Source: Apostichopus japonicus (Eukaryota; Echinodermata; Holothuroidea; Aspidochirotida; Stichopodidae). From it: a DNA stretch of 64,000 nt. Made by a program: the position numbers and the translations under genes. Each line of letters starts with the position of its first letter. Position 1 is the first letter of the stretch. The stretch is from the NCBI RefSeq assembly GCF_037975245.1, contig NC_092566.1:3596001-3660000 (forward strand), written 5' to 3'. Of the stretch, positions 46,158-57,430 are shown one piece after another. The notes under the pieces were generated by a model. That model searched no databases and was not told the origin of the DNA. It was given only the letters and a program-made list of their open reading frames with translations.

Positions 46158-49100
46158 CGTAATATAGGTACTACCAGAATATTGCACATTCAGAATGCAG
46201 ATTGCAGAAAATGGTGCTGTTTGGCGATCATTTCATCCACCTCTTCTTGTGCTAGTAATATACACTGAGTGTAGGATGTGTATGCACAGTGTCAGATTTA
46301 CCTTTTTTCTTTTCTTTTTGTCAATGTTACCTTTTCATATTATCATTTTATATAATAAACTCATGAGTGTATTATTAAAGAGGGCCCGAGCTTCCTTGTC
46401 AGCTTCCTGGTATGACTAAATAACGTTGTTCTTATATAGTATTGTTACTATTGTACATTAGACCATTGCGCCGCACATCGTGTACGGATGTTAACTAAAG
46501 GACGCTTTCCGAATTTTCGAAATTGTTCTCTGTATATAGGTAATATGTATAGTGTGTTGTAATGGCAGGGATACCCAAAGGATTTTCATACTGGTGGTGA
46601 AAGATAATGGTGAATCCATTATGGTCGGATAGGGAGAGCAGAAGTTAAGTGATCAAGTTACCGAGCTGTGTACTAGGAGGGGGGGGGGGGGTAGGGGGGT
46701 CTAAGAGGATAGTTGTTTTTTGTGTGTCTACTAAAGGTGCTTACATGTAAAATGATGATATGAGAACTTTTCGAACTTTAAAGTAAATCTATGTTCAAGA
46801 ATTTCCCCAAAATGTTTTTTAATGAAAATTAAGGAAAACTACTTTTCATCGAATAAAGTAGTCATGGGACATAATTATCCCCCACTAGGCCCACTAGGCC
46901 CACCGGTTTCAGCGTCCTCTGAATGCATTGTGCAATGATCGTTAGTGCTTCGACATGAACCCGTTCTCGGTGTGAGTGTGTGACGTATCATCATAACTAA
47001 GCGCCTACAACATGCACGTTACTTATTTATTATAGCATTATATAATTGTGAAAAGCTGAGCAGTGGATTTACGGATCATACAGGATCATAATGACAGCCT
47101 AGATAAGGATAATCCGGGATATACTGCGTATGTCCTTCATGTTATTATCATGTACAATGAAAACTGAAATAGATATATATTTTGTATGTGTGCTTCAACA
47201 AGTATCCAGAAATAATCATTTCAAGCATGGTGTTACTGATTTATAATATTACTGCATATGCTGCATATATGCCGTTCATGTTGTTATCATGTACATTAAT
47301 AACTCCTTGAAAAGAATTCCTATACAAAGAGAATCAATATATTATGCAAGGTATGCTTTTATCTTCTGTTAAACACTACCCGTGTTTTTGTTTTGTGGGT
47401 GGGGTTGGGGTGGGGCAGGATAGGCTCATGTTTCTTTCTTTTATCATGCATGTTTATTGTTATATGTCTTTATAATGTCTGGTGCGAATTAGCGCAATAC
47501 AAAGAGACAACTCGACCTCCCTCCCACACCCCTACCTACCGTTTTTTACTTCTTTCCTTTTAGAAGGTTTACATTTCTCTATTTTCGGCGCTTCCTTGCT
47601 AGACCACACGTTGAAAGGCATTGGGAAGAAATCAGAAATTGAGTAAATTCGTACACGCATACGAAGAACTCAAGATTATTCCATTAACATCGCCAAATGC
47701 GTGTGCATTTTCTGCCAAGGCTTATTATGCTTAATAATGTTCAGACTGCAAACATCTGAAAAAATGTCTACATCTTGTGCAGCCTTTCTGTTCACAATGA
47801 GAACTCGATGCTGTCCTATTCACTGAAACTACTCCCCCATGTCTAGAGTCGAGAGTCTGCGAGGATCATTGTCAGGGAAAGACATACAGGGTACACTAAA
47901 CACAAGACACATAACATTTTTCTTTCTGTTATTCAGAATGATTCGCCGCCTGTGGAGGACTGCATATTCTCTGTGTAATCATGGAGGTCTGTTTTTACCT
48001 CCATGATGTAATAAACAATTACACACGCAGGGAACTTCCATCCAGGTACGCGCCTATTGCTCACTCTGTTGCAATAACGGTCTTGCTCCATCTCTTCGTC
48101 AGTTCCGAGAATTTATCACTACAAATGTATCACTACACTGAATGTTCGAATCGAATACCTACAGCGAAACTTGTCATGGAAAACGCTATACACTGTAACT
48201 ATAACGATCCCCAAGCATATAGGCTTTTGCAGTCAACATTTCGGTTTTATTTTATTTTTGCCCCGTTTTATCAGGTCACATCATTTGAAAGTTCTGTGTA
48301 ATATTAAGCAGTAACTTTCATGACTTGGGTGAATAGTATAAAAGGAAGAACTACTTGACATACGTATTGCTGTCACGTTAAAGTGATTGTCTCATTCAAA
48401 CTGAGATGATTCGTGGCAACACTGTATAGGATATACTGCTTCGTAATGTAGCATATGGTTTATTTTAACCTAAAACAAGTTATATGTGGTCCTTTTAAGT
48501 ATTCCGTCTCCATATAGACATATTTTTTCACTAGTATGCACACGGGTCGATATACCGTTTATCGATCCATTCTTTAACATTAATGTTATCTGATGAGTTT
48601 AAGTTTGGTTGACTGATTGATTGAAAATTGGTAAATTATAAATGAAGTGATACACACCGATGCACACACCGATCCGATGTAGTATTTGATATTATAATAT
48701 CGTTAAGTGCTTTTTGGAATAACTACGGGAAATCGTAAGTGCCATGAAAATTGAATTTCATCTTGAAATAGCTATAGATTTGTTACAGTTTTCAAGAAAA
48801 TGTTTGGTCGTATACTTCCATGTTATACATAACCTTGTACGGCGTATAGGCGGCAATGATGCTTGGGACAAGATCTGACTGAATGTACCAGTGAGGAAAT
48901 TTTCCTCAAAGGTTGTATAAAAACAGTTTAAGATATTTGACCAAAGGTGACCATATTTGAATATCTAGCATATTTGGGGCCAATACAGCATATACCTTTA
49001 AGGTTTATTCCGAGTCATAAGCACTTGACAGGTCTCCCAACGCGATTCGAGTCAATGGCTATAAAGTCACTGTATTTCGTCTACATACGTCCACAATTTT

Positions 49101-50027
49101 CCAGTATAATAATCTGCTTTTCACGGTTTGCCTGCAAAAACCTGCCAATAGAGAAAATGTGAAACAACAAAGCAATCGCCAAGAATAATATTTGTTTTTC
49201 TCTTGACTCAATGCATTGTTCCATAGCAAATCGAAAAAAGTGCGTATACAGCTAGCACCACAGTGAACACGCGGAAAGTTGCTCGCATATAACATACAGT
49301 ACACTCACACAGTAGGCATGTCATGATATACGATACACAGAACTGAGATACGGATTTGAATCTCGGACACCTGAGAACTTTGCGGTAACAGTGTCCAGAT
49401 CCGTATGCTGTTTATAGCTAAGGATGAGAATGCCAAATTGAAGGAATGAGAATCTGTTGCCGCTATAAGCAAAATGGCGGCATTGATTTTAATTTTAAAT
49501 TGGGGAATATGTTGAGAAAAAGATTTACCGAAAGAATCCCTTTAAAGGTGTTGAGTCCAATAAATGAACTGGTGAGAAGTAGACGATGTACCCAAATTGT
49601 AATTATTTGGAAAGAGGAATATGATTTAATGACGTTGAAATTAACAGTTAACTTAGTGCATTGATCAGGTCACCTCTCAACTGTGCTGTATGAATATTGT
49701 GGTGTTAGGTCCTAGCATATAAAGCCACCCCCCCCCCCCTCCTAGCTTTCCCGGGAAATTTCCCGGTTTCATGGTGGACCAGTCTGCCCCTGGTTGAGAT
49801 CTTTCAAATAAAGTGAAGAAAATTAAAGTTTTAAAAGTAGCTTAAAAATTTCTTTTTGAATTTGCCGCATGTTATTTGCAGAAATTGAAGGATAAAACAA
49901 AAAGGGAAAAAATTGACAGATTATCTGATTAGCTTGTCTTGAGAAATATTCAACATCATCTGGTTCAACCCCCCCCCCCCCCCCTCCATTCAGTATGGAC
50001 GCAAAAACCAATGTAGCAGGTATACCT
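46158..50027. other. Intergenic region, 3.9 kb
   Basis: No gene recognised. A strong small hairpin at 47974-48003 (ATCATGGAGGT / ACCTCCATGAT, 8-nt loop) and poly-G/C tracts near 46679 and 49972 are the only notable features. Confidence 0.45.
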
Positions 50028-51110
50028 TACTCAAGCTAATAACAAAGAACTTCCCTCGGGACCACAGGCTTCACAAAATATGAAACGCCGTGAAAGTCAG
50101 CTATACAACTGCACGAAAAATATGAAGTCAATCATGGAATCCCAAAATTCTAACATTGCCAAGCACACCAGCAATTCGACCCCTAGGTCATGTAACTGTA
50201 GATCTGCAGAAAGCTGCCCCCTACTTGGGAAATGTTTAACCAGCACAATAGTATATAAAGCCCAAGTCACATCGGACACAGAATCTAAGTCGTACATCCG
50301 CATTTCAGGAGGACCCTTTAATGGCATCGAAGACTCACCCCAAACCGCGTGCCGCGCTCTGAAAAAGTATATATCTTTCCGTTGCTTGCAAGTGAAGTTT
50401 TCTTCTTGTCGCCACAATATGCAGACAGTAATGAAACGTGATACCTTGTTATCTTTTATCCAGACCTGAGATGAGATGTTCATCGGCGCTTCTATGTACA
50501 CTGTGTTGTGGGAATTGGCCGTAGCTGTATGTATTGACTGTACACTAGTGTATAATTACCGACGGTAGTAAGCTGTGTGTGTGTTTTCTGGGATCGGGGG
50601 TGGTGTCTAACACTTCTGTTACACTTCATTCGAAACTAGGTCAGATTACCGGCATGAGACGTTTGTTTGAGCGTGAGTCTTTGCACCATTTAAGCAGCGA
50701 ATCAGCAACCACACAAAATCTCTCAGGCATTAAAAGTACCAAAAAGAAACAGAACTGTCAAAATACGTATGGAACCTGAAAAGAGGGAGAATTAGCCACA
50801 ACATAAGCTGGGAGATAATGAAGGAATCGAACACGCACAAACGTGAATCAGGCCAGTGCAAGCTCTGCGTAGAAGAAAAGCTGTCAATCTTACCATGGAG
50901 CTATAAACAGATAGTTTCATGATCTTACGTACCAAGGATAGTATAGACAAAACAAAAAACGGGGCTCATCTCAAAGTGTCGCCATGACAACAAACCTCCC
51001 GACCGTGCTAGGAAGAAATAACTCTGTTAAGATCACATACACGAATTTTTACCTTCAGTCGTCTGATGACGGATCGCCGCACACTGCAGGCGTGAAACTC
51101 GAGTAACAAC
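50028..51110 (+). mobile_element. Degenerate Penelope-like retroelement, 3' part
   Basis: Frames in order match the RT-to-GIY-YIG region of Penelope-like elements: KLITKNFPRDHRLHK, then NMKSIMESQNSNIAKH. The Cys-rich linker SCNCRSAESCPLLGKCLTS is next, then IVYKAQVTSDTESKSYIR. After a disrupted stretch come KYQKETELSKYVWNLKRG (from 50734), ISHNISWEIMKESNTHK and GQCKLCVEEKLSIL. Stops and frame changes show it is dead. The 3' end carries a hammerhead-like motif and then (TA)n. Confidence 0.8.
51058..51110 (+). ncRNA. Hammerhead ribozyme-like motif at the Penelope 3' end
   Basis: CTGATGA (51063-51069), a stem II containing CGCC/GGCG, GAAA (51094-51097), palindromic CTCGAG as stem III (51098-51103), then TA before the cleavage point. 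Stem I is GTCGT with ACAAC (one mismatch). Closely resembles the motif in the 13502-13676 palindrome. Hammerheads in Penelope-like elements are established; this copy is probably weakened by the extra bases between CTGATGA and stem II. Confidence 0.45.
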
Positions 51111-51137
51111 ATGCTGTAAGTTACCGTATGGGTAGAC

Positions 51138-51192
51138 TATATATATATATATATGTATAAATATATATATATGTATCCATATATATGTATCC

Positions 51193-51235
<43 letters not shown>

Positions 51236-51246
51236 ATATATATACA
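51138..51246. repeat. (TA)n-type microsatellite
   Basis: TA runs with ATGTATCCAT interruptions between the Penelope remnant and the 506-bp duplication. Confidence 0.9.
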
Positions 51247-51258
51247 TCTTTGCCTTCT

Positions 51259-52268
51259 CAAATGTGAAGAAGTCCGTGTTGTTATCTTGGGACGGCAAAG
51301 TCAGTGATATTTTTTTCACATCCATCCCATTACACCTCCAGTGGAATGCAGCATGTGAATAATCAAATCACTATCATGTTAGAAGAAGACTTTTTGGGCA
51401 AGGTTAGTCGCAATGCTTTTTTTCATAAATGAAGCTGTTCGCAGGATTGCAACATTAGGGGGAAATTCCTGAAAGCGTTTGAGCAAAACAGTCTTGCTTG
51501 AGTGTATGTACGTGAATGTCTGCTGTCTTTACGAATCGCTTTTAAAATGCTTAGGGGAAACTCCAAATATTGTACGGTAGCCGATATTCAAGGGTATAGA
51601 AGGCCATTCGCGTCAAAGTTCATATGTGTAATGAATGAGTACTGTATAGATTATCGACAGAACCAGAAGGGAAGTCGTATTCAATATTACGATGCGTTGG
51701 TCAAGACGTCGTTGTGATTCGATACTCGTATTCCGAAAACTATAATATTTATATTTTGCCTAGTCAAATGTGAAGAAGTCCGTGTTGTTATCTTAGGACG
51801 GCAAAGTCAGCGATATTTTTTTCACATCCATCCCATAACACCTCCAGGGGCATGCAGCATGTGAATAATCAAAACACTATCATGTTAGAAGAAGACTTTT
51901 TTGGGCAAGGTTTAGTCGCAATGCTTTTTTTTCATAGATGAAGCTGTTCGCTGATTGCAACATTAGGGGGAAATTCCTGAAAGCATTGGAGCAAAACAGT
52001 CTTGCTTGAGTGTATGTACGTGTATGTCTGCTGTCTTTACGAATCGCTTTATTAAAATGCTTAGGGGAAACTCCAAATATTGTACGGTATAGCCGATATT
52101 CAATGGTATGGAAGGCCATTCGCGTCACAATTCAGATGTGTAATGAATGAGTATTGTGTATAGATTATCGACAGAACCAGAAGGGAAGTCGTATTCAATA
52201 TTACGATGCGTTGGTCAAGACGTCGTTGTGATTCGACATTCGTATTCCAAAAACTATAATATTTATAG
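51259..52268. repeat. 506-bp tandem duplication
   Basis: Two copies, from 51259 and 51765, starting CAAATGTGAAGAAGTCCGTG and about 95% identical with small indels. A third start is hinted at after 52268. No gene recognised inside. Confidence 0.9.
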
Positions 52269-54764
52269 CAATAGCCTGTCAAAATGTCAGAATGCTACTA
52301 AGGGAGGTAAGGGAGCAATTCTGAAATTTATGATTACATGCACGATACTGAAAATTTGCTATACATAGTTTTATTTGATTATTGATCATTTCATCTTGAA
52401 TCACATATCTTACATGTAATCATAATTTAGTTAGATAATTATTTTTATTTTTATTATTATTATGATTATTATTATTATCATTTTTATTATTATTATTATT
52501 ATAATCTGCAGCATATATTTTTACTACCGGCATGTGACACATGAACAAAGGAAGCAGAGTTCAACTTCTGCAACGAGTCACCTACCTTTGGAAGGATATA
52601 AGTACAAGTATATCAAATGAATATATTACAAACGCAGAATTCTCATGGAAACCCTCACATAAATATTATCTATTTACCATAAATTTAATTGTCAATTACA
52701 AGTTTGAATACCAAAAACTAATTAATTATTAACGATCATACAAAATATAAACTTAATATCTATTAATACAAGGGCGTGGCCATCTCATAAGTGCGCAATG
52801 GTCCTTTAGTTGGCGAGTAACATCTAATGATGGAGGGGGGTACATCTACTCCGCTCCCTTGGGTTGTAGGACCACGAGTGGTGGCGCCAGCGTCTATCAG
52901 CCCCGCTCAAGGGTGTCGTCTAGAGCAGACATCGACCAGTCTCTCAGTCGGAAGATGTTTAATACATTTGGTACCTAAGTACTGTTTAGAAATTATAATT
53001 CCTATATTCTTCTGGCTTGTCTCTACTACATATCTTTTGGCAGCTTGGAGTGTCTTGGTGAATGGTCACCATTCTTTACTAACATTGTCAGCATTCAATA
53101 AGTACAATTACAACTACCAACAAGAGGGCAATCCATTGTGTTTCAGATCTCATCTGATTGTTGGGTTACTTCTGCATGCAATCTGGTTGCCTTATGTGGT
53201 AATAGGTTGGAATCTTGTTTTTTAACGTATAGTTTAGTTAAGGGTGATCTTTAGAGAGACATTTGACCTCAATTGACCTTTGGCCCCGACCCTAAACACC
53301 CTAAATTGGTCTCATCATTCTCTACAAATATCGTGTGGTGTAATGCCTTTTCCCACATGTTGACAAGCAGAGCAGAAATTGGGTAGAAACCAAGTTATAA
53401 TTTTTTTTTACCTTTGACCTCTGACCCGTGACAGCCACTACCCACCAAGTTTTAACTTGATAGGACTGATGGCCTGAATTGAGTTCGCGACACACTTTTT
53501 TCTTACTCAGACACACGCACCCACCAACAGATAGCAAAAAAAAAGAAAAAAAAGTGGTACCTCTTGATACAATCATGGTACAATATATAAGCTCTTTCTG
53601 ATTTCTACCGTTCAATCTCGCGTTATTATTTTACAAAGATCTTGGCAAAATGTATAAAAACAAGTAAAAATCACAGAGAATATCTAAAAGACGGTTCTTC
53701 ATTTTCTTCTTCTTCAAGTAAACACTTCTTTTCTTCACATTTTCTTCAAAAGAGTGTGAAGCTCTGCCAGGGGGTCCTGATTGTGTTTTCTCTTGCAACG
53801 GAGGTACCTCTTGTGACCGCTTCACTGGAGTTTGATATGAATGTCATCTCCTTCTGTCTATAGATGGACAATGAACCAACGAGAGAGACGCTGTACATTG
53901 ATGCTTTCAAACTGATACATAGACGGATTACTTTACTTCGCATGCAGACAATTTTACGATTTTAAGTTTTCCTATCCAGCAAGTCAAACCTATAGGAAGT
54001 CAACTACTCTTAGTCTACTGTACTATTTCGATATTTCATCACTGTATCTATATTCTTGTGATAATTCGCATACAAAAATCGTCACAGAGTTGGCAATGTT
54101 ATTACATTATAGTTATAATTCTAATGAACTTTCAGTGAATTCAGGGTCGCAGTTAACATTCCTCCCAGTATTGTGTAATGGAAAATTCTTGGTATAAACA
54201 GCATTAATGATGTAGCAGCCAAATACAACCAATGTTTTAGTGAAATGTTATTCTTTTGTTCAGTGTATGAAATGGAGGACAAATGACAGAAACATTTCCA
54301 AAAAATAATTGAAGCTCGATGTATTCCAATTACGAGAGTTAAGCTGAACGAATTTAAGAAAACCTTTTCAAATGTGTGTGCATTCCTGTGTTTCTGTCTA
54401 ACTAATCCACTCGTTGATCTCAAACATAAGTTATATGTTTTAATGGCACGTTATATGTTTCACAATTTGTGATTGTAAGAAAACTGTTTTAATCATTCAA
54501 ACGTGTCATTCATTTTAGAATCAAATGCCCGGTGCTGTATGATGGCTGACCAGCTGAGAATATTTTCTTTAGTAAACATGACACACACAACCAACCATAT
54601 TAAGACCAACTGCAGTTGATAGTATTGTGCATTCCAAAGTCAGACATGCATAAAGTTTACATTGTATGATGGATGCATCATCTTGTTATGGTCAAGGTTC
54701 CTGTTGCCAGCGGTGGGTCATTTCTGCATACTATATTTCGAACATTTTATTTTAGTGTACCGAA

Positions 54765-54950
54765 GCATACCTCTGCGTACCGAAGCATACCTCTGTGTAC
54801 CTGTGTGTCCCTCTGTGTACACAGGTGTACCTCTGTGCACACAGGTGTACCTCTGTGTACACCTGTGTACAAAGGTGTACACAGGTGTATACATGTGTAC
54901 ACGGGTGTACACGGGTGAACACAGGTGTACATAGGTGTACACAGGTACAT
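54765..54950. repeat. GTGTACAC-type minisatellite
   Basis: About 12-bp units (CACAGGTGTACC, CTCTGTGTACAC) with the palindromic core GTGTACAC. Because the units are near-palindromic, several long frames open on both strands; none is accepted. Confidence 0.9.
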
Positions 54951-55314
54951 ACTGCTCGTACTGACAAAACGAGTGCTCTGAAGCGGGACATGACACTAAA
55001 GTATAGACAAACTTGTCCCAACTGGGTGCTTTTAAATCTAAGTTTGCTTTAGGTTGTTGCTGGTGTTGTATACTGTCGCCCATACTATGTTCGATATCGA
55101 AAAATGGATTGTCTCATTCGACATATATCGAGAGAGATTAGGTAACGTGGGTAAACTTTGCTCCAGTCATTATCATATTTTCATTGTCTCAAGAAGGAAA
55201 CGCATTATTGAAGTGTAATCTGCACATTGAGGGTTACTGTCTCTTGGCAATGATGTATCAGATCCGAAATGAACGAATAAATTATCAATATCTTATGAAA
55301 AGGATTGGGAGGGA

Positions 55315-55580
55315 GAGATGGGAGGGATGTTAGGGGTGGGGGATGGGAGGAGATGGGAGTGGTGCGAGGGGATGGGCTGTGATGGGAGGGGTGGGAGGGA
55401 TGGGAGGGGATGGGAGGGATGGGAGGGGAGGGGATGGGAGGGGTGCGAGAGGATGGGATGTGATGGGAAGGGTGGGAGGGGAGAGGAGGGAATTGGAGGG
55501 ATGGGATTGGGAGGGGTAGAAGAGTAGGGAAGAAGGTAGGAGGGGATGGAAAGAGGCCTGGTGAGAGGTGATGCGAGGGG
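55315..55580. repeat. GGGAGGGGAT-type purine-rich minisatellite
   Basis: G/A-rich strand of GGGATGGGAGGGG-like units. G-quadruplex formation is plausible. Opposite-strand Pro/Ser frames are artefacts. Confidence 0.9.
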
Positions 55581-56522
55581 ATGAAAGGGGAGAGCCGAGT
55601 CATATCTAAGGCACGTACACGATAAGACAATCTAACTTTCTGTCAATTTTGAAAGAAAGCATACTGTGTTGTAGGACTCTAGAGTGTGTTGATTCTGCGC
55701 TTAGTGGTATAGGGGGCGAGAGAAACGTATCAAACTTTCATGCCCTTTCCTCCAGCTCCCAACCGCCATAATTTAATATCATTTAATTCTCTTAGGTGGT
55801 CACCGAGTCCCGAAAGGAACTCTGCTTATTGTTGCTATATTTTGGCTTGGTCGAGACCCATATTATTTCCCGGATGCAGATGAATTTAATCCTGATACTA
55901 TATTGCCAGAAAATGTGGAAGGACGAGATCCGTTTGCATTGGTACCTTTCTCTGCTGGCCCTCGGAATTGTATCGGTAACATTGACCGTCATAACTTTTA
56001 TCAGTTTTGTCAACTATTTTGGTCGCTACTTTTAGACGGCTCCACTCCGGCAAATCAGATTAGAATTTTAAATCTAAACTGAATGTATAAACAGAAAGAT
56101 AAATATTTATAACAGCTCTTTATAGTGATATAACTAAATTAGGTTAAATTACATTAAACATTCATTTTTTCTTATATTCTTAAACGATTTTTTTTTTAAA
56201 TATTTTTTTTTCACTGGATTTTTAGTTGTGTTCACTAGATGTGGAGCTTAAAAGATAATGAATGCATATAGAAAAATAGAAATTTGGAGAAAAAAAGTTT
56301 CAAATTTGATTATGATAAATAATGTCATAATATAGAGGTTCTATGACAATTTCAATTTCTCTTCAAGTCTATGGCACTTACATTAAGATTTATCCCCCAC
56401 CGAAATCAGTCGGGGAATAAAGAATACGCCACCCACCACCATCCACTTCCACAAACTTTGAAATCCTCTGCACGACACTGGTAAGCACCAGAACTTCCAT
56501 GTTATCGACAATGTGTCGCACG

Positions 56523-57003
56523 TATGGAAAGGCATTTTAACATTTACACGGGAATTTTAGATATCTTAAATTGTTTCTTATTTCATATATCTAAATTTCT
56601 ATTTCAGATATCTAAATTTAATTTCAAGATATCTTAAATTTAATTCGAGATATCTGAAATTTTATTTCAGATATTTGAAATTGAATTCGAGATATCTAAA
56701 ATAGATTTCGAGATATCCGAAATTCTAATTCAGATATCTGAAATTGAGATATCTGAAATTGAATTCCAGATATCTGAAATTCTATTTCAGATATCTGAAA
56801 TTGAATTCGAGATATCTGAAATTGAATTTCAGATATCTGAAATTCTCTGGTATTTCGAGATATCTGAAATTGATTTTAAGTTATCTGCAGTTATTTGAAA
56901 TTATCTGAAATAAATTGGATATATGTGAAATTTAATTTGAGATAGATGAAATCATTTCGAGATATCTTAAATTTCTTATTAAATGTTAAAACGGCTTTCC
57001 ATA
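56523..57003. mobile_element. Fold-back element D (481 bp), AGATATCT palindromes
   Basis: Left end TATGGAAAGGCATTTTAACA and right end reverse-complemented TATGGAAAGCCGTTTTAACA. Flanked by a 6-bp duplication CGCACG (56517-56522 and 57004-57009). The interior is about 17 variants of GAAATTGAATTCGAGATATC-type palindromic units. Ends are most like element C. Confidence 0.85.
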
Positions 57004-57224
57004 CGCACGGGGATTTCCATACGCATGCCAATGATGTACAGTACTTGCGACACCAGTGGTATTGCAATATCTACTCAATAATAGTAGTCATTACAATGTA
57101 TGGTACGTTATTGGCCACTGTATTTTTTTCACTCCGGATCTTCGTGATAAACTGATAACAACCAGGCAGACAGACAGCTATTTGTATGTCACCTTACCAG
57201 TGTAACTATATATAATATATAATC

Positions 57225-57295
57225 GCGGGCTGAGAGCGGATCAGTCGTTTGGTAGTTAGTTTGGTTTCGTGCCCAGATTTTTTTCCTAGGCGACT
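57225..57295. repeat. Dispersed repeat shared with 29960-30035
   Basis: Both share GAGAGCGGATCAGTCGTT and TAGTTTGGTTT, then CCCAG. Perhaps part of a SINE or other dispersed family. Confidence 0.6.
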
Positions 57296-57430
57296 TTTCC
57301 TTAAAAAAATATATATAATCGCGAAAGGAGAACAAAGTAAGCATCTACCAGGTAGAGAGAAATTGAAATATTGTACAATACAGGTCAACCACTAGGAAGT
57401 GCATTCGATAATGGAACTCTCAAAGTCATT

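Larger units (their letters stand above)
52269..55795. other. Intergenic region before the P450 fragment
   Basis: No gene recognised, including upstream P450 exons, which I looked for and did not find. Contains an ATT-type microsatellite (52445-52505), a GTGTAC minisatellite (54765-54950) and a GGGAT minisatellite (55315-55580). Confidence 0.5.
55796..57430 (+). pseudogene. CYP4-like cytochrome P450 fragment, two exons
   Basis: Exon 55796-55975 (acceptor TTCTCTTAG, donor GTAACA) encodes GHRVPKGTLLIVAIFWLGRD then PYYFPDADEFNPDTILPENV. It ends in the haem-binding motif PFSAGPRNCIG, the FxxGxRxCxG signature with CYP4-type wording. A second in-frame exon, 57384-57430, starts GQ and ends LKVI but is scrambled in between compared with the family GQ-FA--E-KV. 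No upstream or downstream exons were found, so it is probably a relic, though missing exons in unseen sequence are possible. The intron carries fold-back element D. Confidence 0.75.

Noticed and set aside
52827-53225. 132-codon hydrophobic plus-strand frame
   Set aside because: No recognisable family, start context or splice signals; could not be supported.
54662-55083. Overlapping frames on both strands with CVHLCTPVYT-type repeats
   Set aside because: Near-palindromic GTGTAC minisatellite keeps several frames open; not protein-coding.
55205-55630. 141-codon Ser/Pro-rich minus-strand frame
   Set aside because: Reverse strand of a G-rich minisatellite.
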